Positions 1 to 6,231 of a stretch of 21,032 bases of DNA are shown here, in pieces. Origin of the DNA: Bacillota bacterium (GTDB lineage Bacteria; Bacillota; Clostridia; Christensenellales; SZUA-584); contig JAEZKQ010000009.1 in the NCBI GenBank assembly GCA_023436115.1, positions 1 to 21,032 on the forward strand. Direction: 5' to 3'. Position 1 is the stretch's first letter. Each line of letters opens with the position of its first letter. The notes below the pieces were generated by a model. It worked only from the letters and a program-made list of their open reading frames with translations. It was not told where the DNA came from and did no database searches. Both the position numbers and the translations under genes were made by a program.

Positions 1-82
1 ACTTCAAGCACCAGCTTGAAGTCTATCGATACCGCTCAAACAAGATACCTATGCGCCCGCTCGGTTGGCGATCGCCAACCGA
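1..82. repeat. Two perfect inverted repeats in non-coding DNA
   Basis: Positions 1-22 form a 9-bp stem (ACTTCAAGC / GCTTGAAGT) around an ACCA loop. Positions 61-82 form a perfect 22-bp palindrome centred on GATC, with half-site TCGGTTGGCGA. Neither is followed by a T-run on either strand, so they do not look like intrinsic terminators. They may be protein-binding sites, RNA hairpins of a transcript entering from the left, or remnants of a repeat. The rest of 83-398 holds no convincing gene: it is A/T-rich, stop-rich in all frames and has one tiny minus-strand ORF (127-213), discussed under findings. Confidence 0.6.
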
Positions 83-398
83 ATATCTCGCATCATACAC
101 TGTCCAATATGTTTGACAAACCTACACTATTTAAAATTATAATCTATATTTTTATGTGACGGCATCAGCGTTGAATCTACATCCTGCATATGCCTCCGTT
201 GCTTCCATTTCATTATTACCTTCGATCACATTTTATATCATAATCGGCCAAAAATATTATGCTCAGTGCTGATGCTCAAATCATTGTTAATAACTCTGGG
301 TTAATTCAGTCGCCGCGCCAGATTACCCGTTATTCTTGCCGGCATATTATCTAATATACATATGTAACGTTTTATTTAGGCTGAGACACCATTTTTTG

Positions 399-427
399 TT
401 GACTATGTTATATTATAATGATAATAT
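399..427 (+). promoter_or_regulatory. Candidate SigA promoter of glnN
   Basis: TTGACT (399-404), a 17-bp spacer and TAATAT (422-427) predict transcription from about 434, leaving a leader of about 95 nt. A TATAAT at 442-447 is an alternative -10 without a good -35. It would shorten the leader but still include the attenuator. Confidence 0.5.
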
Positions 428-449
428 TCTTATTAATTGAATATAATGT

Positions 450-515
450 TTATATCTCAGACTCTATAAGCGAGACAATGGCGTTTCCGGTAACGGGAAC
501 GCTTTATTTTTTTAT
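450..515 (+). promoter_or_regulatory. ANTAR-type antitermination leader of glnN
   Basis: Two mutually exclusive hairpins are visible. The antiterminator is GAGAC (472-476), hexaloop AATGGC (477-482) and GTTTC (483-487), five pairs including one G-U. The loop has A at position 1 and G at position 4, the hallmark of RNA bound by ANTAR proteins. The terminator is GCGTTTCC (481-488), loop 489-494, GGGAACGC (495-502) and the U-tract 503-513. It shares 481-487 with the antiterminator, so only one can form. The first hairpin of the usual two-hairpin ANTAR motif is not clear: 450-469 can form a weak TTATA/TATAA helix with a 10-nt loop. By analogy with clostridial NitR, the ANTAR protein at 13860-14435 is the likely ligand. 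Confidence 0.8.
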
Positions 516-528
516 AAGGAGAATTTTT

Positions 529-2610
529 ATGTCAAACAGCAACACCGTATCCCCTGAAACTTTTTTCGGCGAATATGTATTCAACGAATCCGTGATGAAA
601 GCCAGATTGTCTAAGGGTACTGTAAAGATTTTAAAACAGACTATCGAGTCTGGTGCGCCGCTGGACTCAACCATTGCCGATGAAGTTGCTTCGGCGATGA
701 AAGCATGGGCTATCGAAAAAGGCGCAACGCATTACACACATTGGTTTCAGCCTATGACCGGCATTACCGCAGAAAAGCACGATGCCTTCATTTCTCCATG
801 CGGCGATGGCCGCGTGATCATGGAGTTCTCCGGTAAAGAACTTATCAAAGGTGAACCGGACGCATCTTCATTTCCTTCTGGCGGGCTTCGCGAGACAGCA
901 GCGGCCCGGGGCTACACAGCATGGGACTGCACATCTTCAGCATTCGTTAAGGATGGGACGCTTTATATTCCCACCGCGTTCTTCTCCTATACAGGTGAAA
1001 TTCTCGATAAGAAAGCACCGTTGCTCCGCAGCGTGGAAGCGCTCAGCACACAGGCCCTGCGCGTTTTGAAGGCCTTGGGTAACACGACTTCCCGGCAGGT
1101 CGTCTCCACTGTCGGCCCCGAACAGGAATATTTTCTAATCAACCGCGACCTGTATAAGCAGCGCCTCGACCTGCTGCTCACCGGCCGTACACTGTTTGGC
1201 GCCAAGCCTCCCAAGGGCCAGGAGCTGGAAGATCAGTATTTCGGACGTTTACGTATAAAGATTACTGAGTTTATGCACGAGCTCGACAGTGAGCTGTGGA
1301 AGCTCGGTATTACCGCAAAAACCAAACACAATGAAGTCGCCCCGGCTCAGCACGAGCTTGCTATCATATTCGACCCGGCAAGCATGGCTGCGGACCACAA
1401 CCTGCTCGTTATGGAAATGATGCGCAAGATCGCCAAGAAGCACGGTCTCACAGCGCTGATGCATGAAAAGCCTTTTGCAGGTGTCAATGGCAGCGGCAAG
1501 CATATCAACTGGTCGATGGCCACTAACGACGGCCTGAATCTGCTTGATCCGGGCGCAAAGCCTATCGAGAACATCGTATTCATGACATTTTTCGCCGCTG
1601 TGGTTAAGGCTGTAGACGAATATGCCGGGCTTCTCCGTCTATCCGTCGCCAGCGCAGGCAACGACCATCGATTGGGTGCCAACGAAGCGCCCCCGGCCAT
1701 TATCTCTATGTTTGTCGGTGAAGAGCTGCAGCGTGTCATCGACGCTGTGATCAGCGGTAACGATTATATAGACAGCAACCGTGTGATAACCAATCTTGGC
1801 GTATCGTCACTGCCTATGATCACAGAAGACGCCACCGACAGAAACCGGACCTCTCCGTTCGCCTTCACTGGCAACAAGTTTGAGTTTCGTATGTGCGGCT
1901 CCGCAAACAACATTGCAGAACCCTGCTTTGTGATTAATACCGTTATTGCAAAAACATTATCCGAAGTTGCGGACGCGATAGAAAAGGCTGCTGATCCCAA
2001 AACTGCTGCCATGAAGGTGGTCAAAGAATTCATTACGGCTCACAGCCGCGTGGTGTTCAACGGCAATAACTACGCCGATTCATGGGTGGAAGAAGCCGCT
2101 CGCCGGGGTCTGCCCAACATTGGCAACACCGTTCTTGCCATCAAGGAACTCAAAAGCCAAAAAAACATCGATGTGCTCAAATCAATGGGCGTGCTCAACG
2201 AGAAAGAGATCGAATCCCGCTATGAGATTTTGTTGGAGAGCTATTCCAAAATCATCAACGTGGAAGCACTGACACTTATCGATATCACCGAACGCCAGCT
2301 GCTGCCCGCGGTTCTTAATTACGCGCTCAAGCTCTCTGAGATCTCTGACAAAGCCGGCAGCAATACCGCCAAGACACGTCTGGCAAGGGTTAACGCGTTG
2401 GCAGATTCTATGGATACCGCTCTGGCCTCTCTCAAGAGCGCTGTGGAATCGGCACATGGCGATGATTCCTTTAAAACCGCTCTCAGCTTCCGTGAAAGCG
2501 TGGTGCCCGGAATGGATGCGCTGCGTCAGGTGATCGACGAAACCGAGCCCATCATCCCAGCGGATGTCTGGCCTGTGCCGGTCTATGTCGATATGCTTTT
2601 CAAAGTCTGA
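529..2610 (+). CDS. glnN: Glutamine synthetase type III
   Basis: ATP-dependent cytosolic ligase making glutamine from glutamate and ammonia, the entry point of nitrogen assimilation. The 693-aa length fits the GSIII family (about 700 aa) and not GSI (about 450 aa). GSIII signatures are present: the N-terminal FGEYVFNE block (about residue 13), GGLRETAAARGYTAWD, GPEQEYF (196-202), KTKHNEVAPAQHE (264-276), the ATP/glutamate region HEKPFAGVNGSGKH (312-325) and AGNDHRLGANEAPP (376-389). I chose ATG 529, which has AAGGAGA at 516-522 with 6-nt spacing. The frame is open back to 418, but that extension would translate the attenuator hairpin. The gene is monocistronic, with its own terminator, and is controlled by the leader attenuator just before the SD. 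Confidence 0.97.
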   Translation: MSNSNTVSPETFFGEYVFNESVMKARLSKGTVKILKQTIESGAPLDSTIADEVASAMKAWAIEKGATHYTHWFQPMTGITAEKHDAFISPCGDGRVIMEFSGKELIKGEPDASSFPSGGLRETAAARGYTAWDCTSSAFVKDGTLYIPTAFFSYTGEILDKKAPLLRSVEALSTQALRVLKALGNTTSRQVVSTVGPEQEYFLINRDLYKQRLDLLLTGRTLFGAKPPKGQELEDQYFGRLRIKITEFMHELDSELWKLGITAKTKHNEVAPAQHELAIIFDPASMAADHNLLVMEMMRKIAKKHGLTALMHEKPFAGVNGSGKHINWSMATNDGLNLLDPGAKPIENIVFMTFFAAVVKAVDEYAGLLRLSVASAGNDHRLGANEAPPAIISMFVGEELQRVIDAVISGNDYIDSNRVITNLGVSSLPMITEDATDRNRTSPFAFTGNKFEFRMCGSANNIAEPCFVINTVIAKTLSEVADAIEKAADPKTAAMKVVKEFITAHSRVVFNGNNYADSWVEEAARRGLPNIGNTVLAIKELKSQKNIDVLKSMGVLNEKEIESRYEILLESYSKIINVEALTLIDITERQLLPAVLNYALKLSEISDKAGSNTAKTRLARVNALADSMDTALASLKSAVESAHGDDSFKTALSFRESVVPGMDALRQVIDETEPIIPADVWPVPVYVDMLFKV

Positions 2611-2620
2611 TTGACGGCTG

Positions 2621-2650
2621 ACGGCTCTGGATGACAGAGCCGTTTTTTAT
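2621..2650 (+). terminator. Intrinsic terminator of glnN
   Basis: A perfect 9-bp stem ACGGCTCTG / CAGAGCCGT (2621-2629, 2635-2643) with loop GATGA runs into a T-tract at 2643-2648. Confidence 0.9.
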
Positions 2651-2764
2651 TTTAACCCGCTTTTTATTTTTTCGCCCTTTAAGCCTTTTATCAATAATAT
2701 TTAATCCATCAAAGCCATAATATCAATTATTTTAATATTCTTATTTATAATCTTAATTTTTGTA

Positions 2765-2793
2765 TTGACATTATTAATTTTGCGTAGTATATA
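2765..2793 (+). promoter_or_regulatory. Promoter of the DUF2089/YvlD operon
   Basis: Consensus TTGACA (2765-2770), 17-bp spacer and TATATA (2788-2793). Transcription would begin close to 2800, about 24 nt before the first start codon. Confidence 0.65.
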
Positions 2794-2823
2794 TATCATA
2801 TAAATTAATTGGGAGTAAATAGC

Positions 2824-3201
2824 ATGAAACACAAAACACCAGCTGCCTGTCCCGTATGCGGCGGCGAGTACGAAATCACGAGGCTCACATGTCAAAAGTG
2901 CGAAAGCGAGCTGGGTGGTCATTTTACGGGATGTGATTTTTGCCACTTAAGCAATGATGAGATCCGCTTTGTACTGACATTTTTAAAGTGCCGTGGCAGC
3001 ATTAAAGACGTAGAAAAAGATCTGGGCATATCTTATCCCACAGTGCGAAGCCGGCTGGATGCTGTGTTGGAGCGGCTTGGTCTTAAAACAACTGCCTCAT
3101 CAGAAGAACTCAAGGAAGAACGCCGTCGTATTTTGGATCGTCTGGAACACGGAGAAATCAACGCCGAGCAGGCGACAGAGTTGCTGAAGAATCTATTATA
3201 G
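2824..3201 (+). CDS. DUF2089 family zinc-ribbon regulator
   Basis: The 125-aa protein has an N-terminal zinc ribbon with Cys9-x2-Cys12 and Cys23-x2-Cys26, plus Cys37 and Cys40. A helix-turn-helix-like segment follows, containing LGISYPTVRSRLD (67-79), the diagnostic DUF2089 block. The last 30 residues (about 96-125) form an amphipathic motif with GEINAEQATELL, very like the start of the next gene product. ATG 2824 has GGGAG at 2811-2815 with 8-nt spacing, whereas a TTG at 2809 would lie on the SD itself. It is the first gene of an operon whose other members look like envelope-stress proteins, so it is probably a local DNA-binding regulator. That role is inferred from family and context; the target is unknown. 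Confidence 0.85.
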   Translation: MKHKTPAACPVCGGEYEITRLTCQKCESELGGHFTGCDFCHLSNDEIRFVLTFLKCRGSIKDVEKDLGISYPTVRSRLDAVLERLGLKTTASSEELKEERRRILDRLEHGEINAEQATELLKNLL

Positions 3202-3220
3202 GAAAGTCGAGGAGATTAAA

Positions 3221-3631
3221 ATGAATGAAGAAATCTTGAAAGTGATGGAAATGGTACGCGAAGGCAAGATTACACCTGAAGACGGCGAAAAACTGCTTTC
3301 CGCTATGGGCACCGAAGCGCCTTCTCAAAAAACCGGCAAGAAGAATTCCATGCTGCGTGTGCGCGTCGATGTCAACGATCCGGATAACAAAGAACAGGTT
3401 CATGTGAATGTCAACATGCCCCTTTTGCTGGCCAAGAAAGCCGTCGGCCTTGTTTCCATGATACCTAAGGAAGCCAAACAGGAAATCTTAGATGCCGGCA
3501 TCGATCTGGACAGCATTAACCTAAAAGAACTTATAGAGCTTTTTGAGGAAGGTTCGATCGGCGAAGAGCTCGTCACCGTTGATGCAGGAGACGATGCGAA
3601 AGGAGCAAAGGTGAGAGTCTATGTTGACTAG
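3221..3631 (+). CDS. SHOCT-like / YvlB N-terminal domain protein
   Basis: A soluble 136-aa protein. Residues 1-30 (with GKITPEDGEKLLSAMG) match the SHOCT-like helical motif at the start of YvlB/LiaX-type stress proteins. The middle is alternating beta-like sequence (LRVRVDVNDP, VHVNVNMPLLLAKKA), followed by a helical, acidic part (about 85-115) and a final strand KVRVYVD. It has no signal peptide or membrane segment. SD GAGGAG (3209-3214) sits 6 nt before the ATG. The gene follows the DUF2089 gene by 19 nt and overlaps the next gene, so it is translationally linked. In Bacillus relatives the family belongs to envelope-stress operons; the molecular function is not established, and an assembly or sensing role at the membrane is inference. 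Confidence 0.75.
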   Translation: MNEEILKVMEMVREGKITPEDGEKLLSAMGTEAPSQKTGKKNSMLRVRVDVNDPDNKEQVHVNVNMPLLLAKKAVGLVSMIPKEAKQEILDAGIDLDSINLKELIELFEEGSIGEELVTVDAGDDAKGAKVRVYVD

Positions 3632-3896
3632 AAAGAATAGCCTTGTGTTCGTCATGGTGCGCATCGGCTTCTTTCCGATATTTATGATTTTCCCATTCAG
3701 ATGTTTATCTGAAGTCATCGAGGGTATCTCCGATTTGCTCTCCCTATTCCAATTTGTCAGCCGGAGCGTACAATCAGTGATGTCAATGTTGGAGCAAGTC
3801 ATTGAACTAGTCAGAAGCTACGGATCGCTGGATCTGGCCGATGTCGCCGTACGTTCTCCCGAGGCAAACGTTCGCGTCCGAGTGTTATTGAGGTGA
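3621..3896 (+). CDS. Small membrane protein of unknown function
   Basis: I do not recognise this 91-aa protein. Residues 7-30 are strongly hydrophobic and can form one transmembrane helix. Residues 31-68 look amphipathic, and the C-terminus (SPEANVRVRVLLR) resembles the end of the preceding product (AKVRVYVD). The ATG lies inside the end of the upstream gene (11-nt overlap), preceded by AGGTGA about 8 nt upstream, and the stop overlaps the downstream reading frame. This tight packing argues that it is real and made in step with its neighbours. A membrane anchor or partner for the YvlB-like protein is a reasonable guess, no more. Confidence 0.65.
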   Translation: MLTRKNSLVFVMVRIGFFPIFMIFPFRCLSEVIEGISDLLSLFQFVSRSVQSVMSMLEQVIELVRSYGSLDLADVAVRSPEANVRVRVLLR

Positions 3897-3901
3897 GTAA
3901 A

Positions 3902-4267
3902 ATGAAATTCTTAATCCGTTATACAATAAAAGCCGTACTCTATTATCTGATTCTGCTGGGCGCTTGGGCGATTGCACTGCTTCCGGGAACTGCACTGACA
4001 GTGCTTTGGGTTGCCCTCATGCTTGCCGCTGTCAACATGGTTATAAGACCAATACTGGTGGCTGTGGCGATTCCTTTTAACGTTATCTCGTTTGGCATCG
4101 CGAGCGTTTTCGTCAATCTGCTGTCATTTGTGATTGCCAACGCCATTGTCGGCGGACTTATGACAGCAGGATTTTGGGCCATGTTGCTCGTCGCGCTGAT
4201 TATTATGCTGGCCGATGATTGCGTAAGAAAAACCCGCTCTGCTATTATAAAAAAGGACATGGCATAA
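3902..4267 (+). CDS. YvlD-like four-helix membrane protein (phage holin family 4)
   Basis: The 121-aa protein is almost entirely hydrophobic, with four predicted membrane helices at about 10-30, 31-52, 55-82 and 86-104. The family core VNMVIRPIL (about 48-56) followed by P-x-N-x-x-x-x-G is characteristic of YvlD and relatives. I chose ATG 3902 because GAGGTGA (3890-3896) lies 5 nt upstream. A GTG at 3893 overlaps this SD and would add only three residues. It is the last gene of the operon and is followed by a terminator. YvlD-type proteins accompany YvlB/PspC-type stress proteins in Bacillota; despite the holin label no lytic role is expected. Confidence 0.85.
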   Translation: MKFLIRYTIKAVLYYLILLGAWAIALLPGTALTVLWVALMLAAVNMVIRPILVAVAIPFNVISFGIASVFVNLLSFVIANAIVGGLMTAGFWAMLLVALIIMLADDCVRKTRSAIIKKDMA

Positions 4268-4284
4268 GCAACCAACTTATTTGG

Positions 4285-4316
4285 GGATGGGATTCGATCA
4301 CCATCCTTTTTATTTA
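4285..4316 (+). terminator. Terminator of the DUF2089/YvlD operon
   Basis: GGATGG (4285-4290) pairs with CCATCC (4301-4306). An inner GAT/ATC extension with one bulged A gives a 9-bp stem, followed by TTTTTATTT. Confidence 0.8.
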
Positions 4317-4346
4317 CATTGTTTTGTTATCGTTTATTTTCGGAGA

Positions 4347-4377
4347 CACAAAGAGCGGGGACGACCCGCTCTCTGTG
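4347..4377. other. Strong isolated hairpin in the intergenic region
   Basis: Arms 4347-4359 and 4365-4377 pair at 12 of 13 positions around loop GACGA, with an AGAGCGGG/CCCGCTCT core. It lies between the convergent yvlD-like gene and rsmA. Downstream bases are only weakly T-rich on the plus strand (TATCTTTTATG) and not on the minus strand. It could be a back-up terminator for either side. The remainder of 4378-4560 shows no gene or clear signal. Confidence 0.6.
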
Positions 4378-4560
4378 CTGTGTATCTTTTATGCAAAAAG
4401 CCCTATTAGCCCTTTACGCTGGTTTAAGAATTCTTCAATCAGTTAAGTGCGTGCCTGCTCGTTCTTCCCATCATTAACGGCTCGTCATTTCACAATCTTT
4501 GACGGATTTACTTATTGAACTTGCACAGCCATGCAACTAAAAAAATCATCCTAATATGAG

Positions 4561-5463
4561 TTATTCTACATCAAACCCTTTTTCCCTGCCTGATTCTAAA
4601 AAGTTTTTGCAATTATCTTTAAGAACGATTGCAATCCTTTCAAAATCGTTGACGCTTAGCATCTCCGCTCTTGCGTTTTCATCAACACCAGCCTCTTTCA
4701 AAATCCGGGCCGCTTCATCATTTAAAAGATCAAAGCTTTGCCTCAAGTTGCTTTTTACCGTTTTTCTCCTCATCGCAAAAAGTGCTCTGACTGTTTTTAA
4801 ATAGCCCTGAGCTTCCGTGCCCCCGTCATTCTTGCGCTTGATTTTGATCTGGACAACCGCAGAAGACACGTCCGGCCGGGGATAAAAGCATCCAGCCGAA
4901 ACTCCGAAAAGCATTTTGACATCCGCAAAGTAACCAACCGCCGCGCTGATTGCGCCATAGTCCCTGCCGCCCGGCTGTGCGCAAAGACGTTCGGCAACCT
5001 CCTTTTGGACCATTACAGTGATAGAAACGATGTTTAAGTCTGCTTCAATCATCTTCATAATGCAAGGTGTCGTGATGTAATACGGAAGGTTCGCAGCCAC
5101 ATAAATATCCGCACCCTGATAGATACTCGCAAGCCGGCCTTTCAAATCAGCCTTCAAAAAATCTTCATGGAACAGAAAAAAGGCAGGTTCATCTGCAAAC
5201 ATATCCCGAAGCGCATTGCTAAGCCCTGCATCAATCTCATAAGCGCATAAAACCGATGTGCGTTTTAATAATCTTGATGTGAGCGCACCCATTCCCGGCC
5301 CAACTTCAAGCGCGCAAGCGCCCTGTGGAGCGGCCGCCGATGCAATATTGTCAGCAACGTTACCATCAATTAAAAAATTCTGTCCGAACCGTTTGAGGGG
5401 TGCCACGCCATACTTCTCCATTTGCGCCTTAAGAACGGTCGGAGACGTGATATTGTTATTCAT
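4561..5463 (-). CDS. rsmA: 16S rRNA dimethyladenosine transferase RsmA/KsgA
   Basis: SAM-dependent enzyme that dimethylates the two adjacent adenines in the 3'-terminal hairpin of 16S rRNA during 30S assembly. It is 300 aa, the normal size. Family motifs are GQNFLID (27-33), the SAM-binding loop EVGPGMGALT (53-62), the acidic ribose contact in YEID (75-78) and catalytic motif IV NLPYYITTP (125-133). The C-terminal domain has the usual RRKTVKSNLRQ stretch. I kept the first ATG because the residues before KYGV match the usual N-terminal extension, although no good SD precedes it. Met15, with AAGG 5 nt upstream, is an alternative start. It stands alone on the minus strand; I find no convincing terminator. 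Confidence 0.95.
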   Translation of the reverse strand: MNNNITSPTVLKAQMEKYGVAPLKRFGQNFLIDGNVADNIASAAAPQGACALEVGPGMGALTSRLLKRTSVLCAYEIDAGLSNALRDMFADEPAFFLFHEDFLKADLKGRLASIYQGADIYVAANLPYYITTPCIMKMIEADLNIVSITVMVQKEVAERLCAQPGGRDYGAISAAVGYFADVKMLFGVSAGCFYPRPDVSSAVVQIKIKRKNDGGTEAQGYLKTVRALFAMRRKTVKSNLRQSFDLLNDEAARILKEAGVDENARAEMLSVNDFERIAIVLKDNCKNFLESGREKGFDVE

Positions 5464-5637
5464 CTTACAATAATATCATACTTTTAAATGCAAACAAAAC
5501 CCTTTTAGCATGACGCCTTCAACTTATTTTACAGTGATATCATTCCATACTATTTACCCTATTAAACGCGAAAAATGCTTAATGATGAAGGCTGGTTTAC
5601 AAATAGTAATATTTTATTACTAAGTTGTTACGAATGT

Positions 5638-5666
5638 TTGACAAGATGATTGCTTTCGTGTATAAT
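5638..5666 (+). promoter_or_regulatory. Perfect consensus SigA promoter with no ORF downstream
   Basis: TTGACA (5638-5643), exactly 17 bp, then TATAAT (5661-5666). This is the best promoter in the window. Transcription should begin near 5673, yet no open reading frame with an SD follows on this strand. Confidence 0.8.
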
Positions 5667-5672
5667 ACATTT

Positions 5673-5768
5673 GTGGTTAAAACAACCACCTTACATACGC
5701 ACCACCACCACCAATAATAATATACTATGTCAAAAGCCTTTGCTAACAGCGAAGGCTTTTGACTATAT
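5673..5768 (+). ncRNA. Candidate small RNA with C-rich unpaired centre
   Basis: From the predicted start near 5673 the RNA would open directly with a hairpin: GTGGTT (5673-5678), loop AAAAC, AACCAC (5684-5689). Then comes about 40 nt of unstructured sequence with four tandem CAC/ACC units (about 5700-5712) and AAT repeats. It ends with a 16-bp hairpin (5729-5744 with 5748-5763, one G-U) whose GGC is followed by TTTT. The length is about 95 nt. An 11-codon ORF at 5727-5762 has no SD and lies inside the terminal hairpin, so it is probably not translated. The 5' hairpin, single-stranded seed and terminator layout is typical of regulatory RNAs. I recognise no named family. Confidence 0.5.
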
Positions 5769-5808
5769 AAATAAAAAGCGGCCGGATTAATTTGCATCTC
5801 CGAACCGC
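5766..5808 (-). terminator. Terminator of the riboswitch-controlled 89-aa gene
   Basis: Read on the minus strand, GCGGTT-c-GGA (5808-5799) pairs with TCCGGCCGC (5786-5778) with one bulged C and two G-U pairs, followed by TTTTTATTTATA (5777-5766). It lies 28 nt past the stop codon. The sRNA hairpin further on (5729-5763) could act as a second, bidirectional terminator. Confidence 0.7.
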
Positions 5809-5836
5809 ATTACTTTTTATAGGCCAAAATACATCT

Positions 5837-6106
5837 TTACACAGATTTATTGATATGCTTTGGAACACGAAAGCTGGTATTCATGACCGATTTTTCTGTC
5901 TCATGGACATCCTCTGTGGGTTTCATTTCGCGCGTCAGCGTCACCGCGTAGGCAGCCTTATCCTCTTCATTGCCGCCTATTTCGGAATCTTCCCCATCAC
6001 GCAATGCTTTTGCCTTCGTCTTTTCCATTTCTTCGTACATTTTATTCAATTCGTAGAGTTTATTCGTAATTGGCTGTGATCTTAGCAGATCCCATATGTT
6101 ATCCAT
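5837..6106 (-). CDS. Small charged protein of unknown function under c-di-GMP riboswitch
   Basis: An 89-aa protein I do not recognise. It is very polar: the first half (residues 1-36) looks helical, with YELNKMYEEMEKTKAKAL as an amphipathic, possibly coiled-coil stretch. Residues 37-50 are acidic (DGEDSEIGGNEED), and the C-terminus is basic and probably disordered. It has no signal peptide, membrane helix, cysteine or known enzyme motif. It is a genuine gene: SD GGAAGGAGG with 6-nt spacing, its own terminator, and a long leader with a c-di-GMP-I aptamer. As the only gene of its transcript it should respond to the second messenger that governs the switch between motility and surface attachment. 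A cytosolic effector or partner of motility, pili or matrix machinery is inference. Confidence 0.8.
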   Translation of the reverse strand: MDNIWDLLRSQPITNKLYELNKMYEEMEKTKAKALRDGEDSEIGGNEEDKAAYAVTLTREMKPTEDVHETEKSVMNTSFRVPKHINKSV

Positions 6107-6122
6107 ATTGAGCCTCCTTCCC

Positions 6123-6149
6123 GGCCAAAGGCCGCATGCCGTTACGGCA
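6123..6149 (-). other. Two small hairpins just before the SD of the 89-aa gene
   Basis: On the minus strand TGCCG-TAA-CGGCA (6149-6137) and GGCC-TTT-GGCC (6133-6123) are adjacent, and the second abuts the SD at 6112-6120. They may set ribosome access or protect the RNA. No T-run follows, so they are not terminators. Confidence 0.5.
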
Positions 6150-6185
6150 GCATGTCTCGAACGATCCAGTGCTTTTTATCACACC

Positions 6186-6212
6186 AAAAACACCCTCAGA
6201 ACAACAAGGGCG
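6186..6212 (-). terminator. Riboswitch expression-platform terminator
   Basis: On the minus strand CGCCCT (6212-6207) pairs with AGGGTG (6196-6191, one G-U), followed by TTTTT (6190-6186). It lies 22 nt downstream of the aptamer and upstream of the coding region. Its 5' side, GCCGCCC (6214-6208), can alternatively pair with the conserved aptamer 3' segment GGGCTGC (6240-6234) at 6 of 7 positions. This gives an antiterminator that ligand binding would break, which predicts an OFF switch. Confidence 0.7.
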
Positions 6213-6231
6213 GCAAACACAAGAAAATATG

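Noticed and set aside
61..82. GCGATCGC core read as a cyanobacterial HIP1 repeat
   Set aside because: Only one copy is seen, and gene content is clearly Bacillota.
113..143. TTGACA and TATAAT boxes facing right
   Set aside because: The spacer is 19 bp and no ORF follows before the better promoter at 399-427; too weak to annotate.
379..390. GGCTGAGACACC, reminiscent of the TPP riboswitch core (CUGAGA)
   Set aside because: The other conserved TPP blocks (ACCUGAUCUGG, GGGUGC) are absent, and the downstream gene is glnN.
418..528. N-terminal extension of glutamine synthetase from 418
   Set aside because: It would translate through the attenuator hairpins and does not resemble the GSIII N-terminus; the SD is at 516-522.
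5700..5712. Tandem CAC/ACC units as a possible CRISPR or microsatellite array
   Set aside because: The units are 3 nt with no spacers, and the run is only about 13 nt long.
5727..5762. 11-codon ORF (MSKAFANSEGF) in the sRNA
   Set aside because: It has no SD, and it lies entirely within the terminator-like hairpin, whose pairing fully explains the sequence.
5597..5797. Minus-strand ORF of 66 codons with YYYWWWWC
   Set aside because: It is the antisense of the CACC-repeat sRNA region, has an implausible composition and no SD, and crosses two terminator hairpins.
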